From Leptobrachium leishanense (lineage: Eukaryota > Chordata > Amphibia > Anura > Megophryidae), in NCBI GenBank assembly GCA_009667805.1, contig RXON01001454.1, forward strand, positions 1 through 64,000: a stretch of 64,000 nt of DNA, read 5' to 3'. Numbering within the stretch: position 1 is the stretch's first letter; every line of letters starts with the position of its first letter. Positions 58,741 through 64,000 of the stretch are shown here, in pieces. Below the pieces are notes generated by a model that saw only the letters and a program-made list of their open reading frames with translations, made no database searches and was not told the origin of the DNA. The translations under genes and the position numbers were made by a program.

Positions 58741-59372
58741 TGTAACGTATCGATCCGTTGGGCGCCTGGCAGCGGCTTCCACGCTGCTCGCTGGCCAGGC
58801 GCCGATTGAAATTGCAGCCGGTTGCGCTCACGTGGGACGCCGGGGGGCGGGGCCTGGCGTGATGACGCGGACCCGCCGGTTTTAAAACCCGGCTTCACTG
58901 TTTTACCAGTGCCCTGACGTGGTATTGCATTCCCGCAGAGCTCTTGCGATTTTTGGTACTGTCCGTGTCTGACCTTTGTTTCTAGCTGCATAATATTCCC
59001 TGCGTATGACCCCTGGCATTGGCAAAGAACCACCCCTGTGTATGACCCCTGGCATTGGCAAAGAACCACCTCTGTGTATGACTCCTGATTTTGGCAACGA
59101 CTTCTCTAACGGTTCTGCTCCTAACTTTGGTACCGGTGTTAGTCTGTGTGTAACCCTAAGCATACAGCAGACTACCTCTTATATTACTAAAGTCCTGGGG
59201 AGAACAAACTATCTAAAGGCCTTGTATATCTGTCTGGTATTAACCCTTGTGGGTACTCTGTCTTGTGAACCGAAATATCTATCTAGACGTGCCGACCACT
59301 TAAGGATCGGAAGGCTAGAGAGCGTCTTGCGTATAGGGACCAATATTCTGGTATTCAGGGGGATACGTGACA
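58741..59372 (+). repeat. 5' LTR of the Gypsy element
   Basis: TGTAACGT...CGTGACA. A TATA-like ggttttaaaacc lies at 58,878-58,889 in a GC-rich promoter segment. A 36-bp direct repeat (acccctggcattggcaaaga words) is at about 59,003-59,085. The leader ttacgtcagggcc follows, with the ATG 14 bp after the LTR. Such a short leader suggests the self-priming known in the Tf1/sushi group; this is inference. Confidence 0.88.
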
Positions 59373-59386
59373 TTACGTCAGGGCCA

Positions 59387-62300
59387 ATGGATCCCGCAGA
59401 CCTCTCTATACAGTTGGCACGTATCGCAGCCAGACAAGAAGAGCAGGACCATAGAATGGACCAGTTTGCTCTTGCTCTTCAGACCTTGTTGAATCGGTCC
59501 AGTGGAGGAACCACAACCTCCCCGGACCCTGTATTGCCTATTGTTAGTCCGGCTTCTCCCGAAAGAAATAGGCTTAGTATGAAGGCGCCGTTACGGTATG
59601 ATGGTACTCCAAGTTTGTGCCGGGGTTTTTTGACTCAACTGGAGATTTTGTTTGAGAACAACCCAGGGTCATGTATGACGGATAAAGCTAAGGTGGGCTA
59701 TCTGATCAACCATCTGACAGAGAAAGCTTTGTTGTGGGCTACACCCTTGTGGGAAAACAAGAAACCTATCATTTATGACTACGAGGGTTTTACTTCAGAG
59801 CTAAAACGGACCTTTGACCCCTCTAGAAGGGCTACTAATGCGGGTAGGTCTTTGTTGCACATAAAACAAGGGAATAGGAGAGTCTCTGATTATGCTATAG
59901 ACTTCAAAACTCTGACTTCAGAGGTTCTCTGGCCTAACGACGTCTTAACATTAGCCTTTACTGAAGGCCTAAACGATACTTTTATGTTCGAGTTGGCTCC
60001 ATTAAAATTGCCAGAGACACTTGATCAACTTATTGATTTTTGTATTGCCATGGATGATCAAATTAGGGAAAGGAGACATCCCAGAGATAGACCCAGAAGG
60101 GTCTTGCCTCCTTTACCTCTATTGTCTAGAAATACCAGTACATCCAGTAACCAGGAAAATGTAAGAGGGGAAATGCCAGGTGCAGAACCTATGCAGATTG
60201 GAAAAACTGGTATTTCGGACGCAGAAAGAGCTCACAGAAGGGAAAAGGGGCTATGTTTCTATTGTGCAGGGGCAGACCATTTTCGCCTTCAATGTCCTCA
60301 AAGACCTAGGGGTAGCAGGGGTGACAGTGGTACATCAAGCCAAAGAACAGCTAACACCCAGGTTATTGGTTCTCTTTATGCCTCCTTTGTGGATAATGAA
60401 AAAAAAAAATCCAGGATTCTGTTACCAATCTCTCTAACCTGGGAAAGGGTTCACCTCAAGACTGAGGCGTTTTTGGACTCTGGGGCCTCAGGTAATTTCA
60501 TGGATAAACATTTTGCTGCAAAAAACCTCATACCTCTGGTTCTCAAAGAAAAACCTCTAATGGTAGAAGCCATAGATGGGAACCCCCTATCCTGTCCACG
60601 TATTACTCACGACACTATTCATGTATGTATGGTAACAGGAGTATTGCACCATGAAACAATATGTTTTCAGATCATTGAATCTCCTTCATGTCCTGTCGTT
60701 CTTGGGTTTCCATGGTTGGTAGAACACAACCCAGTTATTGATTGGGTCCAGAGAGACATAAAATATTGGAGTCCTCATTGTCAGTCGAAATGTCTGGGTA
60801 CGGTCAATGTGATCGGTAGCCTCAACATTGCCACAGCTCCTCCTTTATCCACAGAGGTCCCTGAATGTTATCAAGAATTAAAGGAGGTGTTTTCTAAATC
60901 CAGGACTGAGGTCCTACCACCACACCGCCCATACGACTGTGCAATAAATTTACTCCCCGGTACTATGCCTCCTAGGGGACACGTATACCCCTTGTCGCAA
61001 AAGGAAAACGACATTATGGAGGAGTACATAAGGGAGAATCTAGAGCGAGGATTTATCAGACGGTCCTCCTCTCCAGCAGGAGCAGGTTTCTTTTTTGTCT
61101 CCAAAAAAGAGGGAGATCTGCGACCTTGCATTGATTATAGAGGTTTGAATAGGATAACCATAAGGAACGCATATCCCATACCTCTTATCACGGAACTATT
61201 CGACCGACTAATAAAAGGGGCCAGAATTTATACTAAGCTCGATTTACGCGGAGCTTACAACCTGGTAAGGGTCAAAAAAGACCATGAATGGAAAACGGCT
61301 TTTAATACACGAAGTGGACATTATGAATACCTAGTGATGCCCTTTGGTTTATGTAATGCGCCAGCCGTTTTTCAGGACCTCATAAATGATACCCTAAGAG
61401 AATTTCTACAAGTTTTTGTCATTGTATATCTGGATGATATCCTGATATACTCCCCTGATATTGAAACCCATCATGTCCATGTGAAACAAGTATTGAAAAA
61501 ACTGTTGGAGGCTGGGTTGTTTTGTAAACTGGAAAAATGTTTATTTGACATAAAAACAGTACATTTCCTTGGCTACATAATAACTCCTGACGGTTTTCAG
61601 ATGGATCCTAAGAAGCTCTCAGCAATCATTGACTGGCCTCTGCCCCAAGGGCTGAAAGCCATCCAGAGGTTTCTGGGGTTTACTAATTATTATAGGAGAT
61701 TCATTAAAGACTTTTCAGCTTTGGTATCTCCTCTCACGGCTATGACAAAGAAAGGGGTGGGAAATCAGAAATGGACACCCCAAGCCAGTCAAGCCTTTGA
61801 GGCGCTCAAACAAGCATTCACTACTGCCCCTGTTCTCAGACATCCAGATCCGACTCTGCCATTTCAAGTAGAAGTTGACGCCTCCGAAATAGGTCTTGGT
61901 GCAGTCTTGTCCCAAAGGGAGGCACCCGATAAACCCTTGCATCCATGCGGCTTCTATTCCCGGAAACTGTCCCCGGCAGAGAGGAACTATGACATAGGAA
62001 ACCGAGAGTTGTTAGCAGTCGTTTCAGCCTTGGCAGAATGGAGATACTTACTGGAAGGGTCTAGTGACCCCATCATTATCATAACTGATCATAAAAATCT
62101 CACATACATTGGAGATGCTAAACGTCTAAATTCCAGGCAAGCGAGATGGTCGTTGTTCCTTTCGAGTTTTAATTATGTCCTGACCTATAGACCTGGATCC
62201 AGAAACATCAAAGCAGACGCACTATCAAGACAGTATGAATCTTACGAGCATAATATCCAAGATCAGCATCCCATCGTACCCCACGAACGGATAATAGCCT

Positions 62301-63700
62301 CTACCACGATTAATGTCTCGTCTCCTTTGATGAAAAGGTTGCAAACCGTTCAGGGCACAGCTCCTGAGGGGAGACCTCCCGCGAAACTCTTTGTACCTGA
62401 AAATGAAAGAGAGGAATTACTAAACATTTACCATGACAATAAAACTTCTGGGCATATGGGAATCACCAAAACGGTGTCCAGCATCAGTAAAATCTTCTGG
62501 TGGCCCTCGTTACGCCAAGATGTAAAAGATTACATAGCTGTATGCGAGGTGTGCACAAGACATAAAAGTCCCAAAACAGTACCCATTGGTTTACTCCAGC
62601 CTCTGCCAATCCCAGAACGACCATGGTCGCATTTGGCAATGGATTTTATAGTGGAGTTACCTGTTTCAAGAGGTAATACAGTAATACTTACTATCATAGA
62701 TCGGTTCTCCAAGATGGGCCACTATGTCCCTCTTCGTAAACTACCTTCGGCACTCGAACTGGTGCCCATATTCATAAACAACGTGGTCCGCATACATGGT
62801 ATTCCTCTTGGGATTGTCTCCGATAGGGGTACCCAATTTGTCTCCAGATTCTGGAAGGGTTTTTGTAAGAATGTGGGGATAGACCTATCTTTCTCCTCGG
62901 CCTATCACCCCCAGACTAACGGAGCAGCAGAACGTGCTAATCAGAATATAGAAAAGTATCTAAGATGTTTTATATCTGACAAACAGGATAATTGGTCTGA
63001 TCTTCTACCATGGGCAGAGTATGCTTTGAACAATGCAGTGAGTGAATCCACAGGACATTCACCTTTCTTCACTGTTTATGGTTTCGATCCTCCCGTGCTC
63101 CCCGCTACGTTTCCGGATACCACAATACCTGCTTTAGACGAGCATTTGGCATCCTTGAAGGAGACTTGGGGGAGAGTTAAGGAGGCACTGGAGAAAAGCA
63201 GTGCCATCCAGAAGATTAAGGCAGACAGACACAGGAGGCAAGCACCTGTGTATCAGGTTGGAGACATGGTTTGGCTTTCCTCGCGGAATATCAAACTCTT
63301 AGTGCCCTCCATGAAGATGGCACCTAGATACATAGGCCCCTATAAAGTTCTGCGGCGACTCAATCCGGTCTCCTATGCTTTGGCGTTGCCTCCTCATATC
63401 AGGATACACAATGTATTTCACGTGAGCCTCTTGAAGCCATTGTTATGCAACCGGTATACCAAGGTCCATGCTCCGCCTCCTCCTGTCTCCGTGGAGGGTG
63501 CGGAGGAGTTTGAGGTTAAGGCCATTCTGGATGCCAGGATTTTTAGGGGGACTTTACAATACTTGATTGACTGGGAGGGCTACGGTCCAGAGGATCGTTC
63601 TTGGCTCCCGGCTACGGAAGTCCATGCTCCTAGGTTGGTGAAAGCCTTCTATTTGGCTCATCCTCGTGCCCCTGGGGGTCGTCCAGTGGCCGCCCTTTGA
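59387..63700 (+). CDS. Gypsy gag-pol polyprotein
   Basis: A single 1,437-residue frame from ATG 59,387, just after the LTR; the open frame upstream lies in the LTR. Order: gag with MDPADL start and capsid-type segment; CCHC knuckle at 290-303; aspartic protease DSGA at 364; reverse transcriptase with CIDYRGLN, MPFGLCNAP and YLDD at 681-684; RNase H (EVDASEIGLGAVLS near 828 and TDHKNLTYI); integrase zinc finger HHCC near 1,010-1,055; catalytic DFIVEL, SDRGTQF (Asp at 1,146) and HPQTNGAAERANQN; chromodomain about 1,370-1,425 (YLIDWEGYGPEDRSWLP). All catalytic motifs look complete. Copies RNA to DNA and inserts it; the chromodomain likely guides target choice. Confidence 0.95.
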   Translation: MDPADLSIQLARIAARQEEQDHRMDQFALALQTLLNRSSGGTTTSPDPVLPIVSPASPERNRLSMKAPLRYDGTPSLCRGFLTQLEILFENNPGSCMTDKAKVGYLINHLTEKALLWATPLWENKKPIIYDYEGFTSELKRTFDPSRRATNAGRSLLHIKQGNRRVSDYAIDFKTLTSEVLWPNDVLTLAFTEGLNDTFMFELAPLKLPETLDQLIDFCIAMDDQIRERRHPRDRPRRVLPPLPLLSRNTSTSSNQENVRGEMPGAEPMQIGKTGISDAERAHRREKGLCFYCAGADHFRLQCPQRPRGSRGDSGTSSQRTANTQVIGSLYASFVDNEKKKSRILLPISLTWERVHLKTEAFLDSGASGNFMDKHFAAKNLIPLVLKEKPLMVEAIDGNPLSCPRITHDTIHVCMVTGVLHHETICFQIIESPSCPVVLGFPWLVEHNPVIDWVQRDIKYWSPHCQSKCLGTVNVIGSLNIATAPPLSTEVPECYQELKEVFSKSRTEVLPPHRPYDCAINLLPGTMPPRGHVYPLSQKENDIMEEYIRENLERGFIRRSSSPAGAGFFFVSKKEGDLRPCIDYRGLNRITIRNAYPIPLITELFDRLIKGARIYTKLDLRGAYNLVRVKKDHEWKTAFNTRSGHYEYLVMPFGLCNAPAVFQDLINDTLREFLQVFVIVYLDDILIYSPDIETHHVHVKQVLKKLLEAGLFCKLEKCLFDIKTVHFLGYIITPDGFQMDPKKLSAIIDWPLPQGLKAIQRFLGFTNYYRRFIKDFSALVSPLTAMTKKGVGNQKWTPQASQAFEALKQAFTTAPVLRHPDPTLPFQVEVDASEIGLGAVLSQREAPDKPLHPCGFYSRKLSPAERNYDIGNRELLAVVSALAEWRYLLEGSSDPIIIITDHKNLTYIGDAKRLNSRQARWSLFLSSFNYVLTYRPGSRNIKADALSRQYESYEHNIQDQHPIVPHERIIASTTINVSSPLMKRLQTVQGTAPEGRPPAKLFVPENEREELLNIYHDNKTSGHMGITKTVSSISKIFWWPSLRQDVKDYIAVCEVCTRHKSPKTVPIGLLQPLPIPERPWSHLAMDFIVELPVSRGNTVILTIIDRFSKMGHYVPLRKLPSALELVPIFINNVVRIHGIPLGIVSDRGTQFVSRFWKGFCKNVGIDLSFSSAYHPQTNGAAERANQNIEKYLRCFISDKQDNWSDLLPWAEYALNNAVSESTGHSPFFTVYGFDPPVLPATFPDTTIPALDEHLASLKETWGRVKEALEKSSAIQKIKADRHRRQAPVYQVGDMVWLSSRNIKLLVPSMKMAPRYIGPYKVLRRLNPVSYALALPPHIRIHNVFHVSLLKPLLCNRYTKVHAPPPPVSVEGAEEFEVKAILDARIFRGTLQYLIDWEGYGPEDRSWLPATEVHAPRLVKAFYLAHPRAPGGRPVAAL

Positions 63701-63710
63701 GGGGGGGTTC

Positions 63711-64000
63711 TGTAACGTATCGATCCGTTGGGCGCCTGGCAGCGGCTTCCACGCTGCTCGCTGGCCAGGCGCCGATTGAAATTGCAGCCGGTTGCGCTCA
63801 CGTGGGACGCCGGGGGGCGGGGCCTGGCGTGATGACGCGGACCCGCCGGTTTTAAAACCCGGCTTCACTGTTTTACCAGTGCCCTGACGTGGTATTGCAT
63901 TCCCGCAGAGCTCTTGCGATTTTTGGTACTGTCCGTGTCTGACCTTTGTTTCTGGCTGCATAATATTCCCTGTGTATGACCCCTGGCATTGGCAAAGAAC
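63711..64000 (+). repeat. 3' LTR of the Gypsy element (partial)
   Basis: Begins TGTAACGTATCG directly after the purine run gagggggggttc. Only the first 290 bp lie in the window. Confidence 0.92.

Larger units (their letters stand above)
58741..64000 (+). mobile_element. Ty3/Gypsy chromovirus-type LTR retrotransposon, nearly intact
   Basis: 5' LTR 58,741-59,372, gag-pol 59,387-63,700, purine tract 63,697-63,710, 3' LTR from 63,711 and cut by the window end after 290 of about 632 bp. The visible LTR parts differ at two positions (tagc/tggc and ctgcgt/ctgtgt). An open full-length polyprotein and near-identical LTRs indicate a recent insertion. The chromodomain and single gag-pol frame place it with sushi-like vertebrate chromoviruses. 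There is no envelope gene. Confidence 0.93.

Overview
The window is vertebrate nuclear DNA, most likely from an amphibian (frog). It holds Tc1 elements, TTAA-flanked piggyBac-like MITEs, several L1 lineages, tRNA-derived SINEs, hammerhead-ribozyme repeats and a chromodomain Ty3/Gypsy element. Nothing prokaryotic is present. Host coding sequence is limited to two copies of a DHHC-type (ZDHHC1/ZDHHC11-like) palmitoyltransferase gene; almost everything else is mobile or repetitive DNA. The species is inferred from repeat content, not proven.

The main structure is a large, imperfect inverted duplication. Arm A (about 6,170-22,785) is mirrored by arm B (about 27,234-52,602). The DHHC genes therefore face each other: gene A at 12,805-13,668 (+) and gene B at 33,261-34,136 (-). 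Insertions after the duplication made the arms unequal. Arm A gained a 3.3 kb LTR element inside a Tc1 (18,067-21,388). Arm B gained two L1s (34,738-40,566 and 44,431-52,272, the latter with a smaller L1-derived insertion at 47,670-49,400). The other arm often preserves the empty site. A 3.2 kb block (hairpin arm, Tc1, minisatellite, Tc1-2 end) occurs three times: 1-3,242 (+), 16,596-22,785 (+, interrupted) and 27,234-30,413 (-). A 4 kb block (old L1 plus Tc1-2) is directly repeated at 22,798-26,836 and 54,622-58,740.

Region by region. 1-3,242: block copy 1. 3,243-4,740: hAT-like element swollen by a minisatellite. 5,073-6,169: hairpin-chain MITE with a nested SINE. 6,170-9,100: L1 tail, tandem hammerhead repeat, SINEs and a LINE reverse-transcriptase remnant. 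9,634-10,232: palindrome with a hammerhead motif at each end. 10,380-11,673: second hairpin-chain MITE. 11,674-12,545: tandemly duplicated X-box/CRE upstream region. 12,805-14,584: DHHC gene A and downstream exons. 14,590-16,656: CpG-rich repeat and hairpin. 16,596-22,785: block copy 2 with a gag-only LTR element. 22,798-27,353: old L1 and Tc1-2. 27,234-52,602: arm B. 52,603-58,740: second copy of the old L1 and Tc1-2. 58,741-64,000: young Gypsy element with an open 1,437-codon gag-pol; its 3' LTR runs off the window.

Points most worth follow-up: hammerhead motifs in two separate repeat families; a 28-bp micro-inversion inside the Tc1 transposase gene; a DHHC protein that keeps its catalytic motif but has lost several zinc ligands; a duplicated X-box/CRE module kept in all four copies; and a gag-only LTR element next to a related, apparently intact Gypsy element that could mobilise it.
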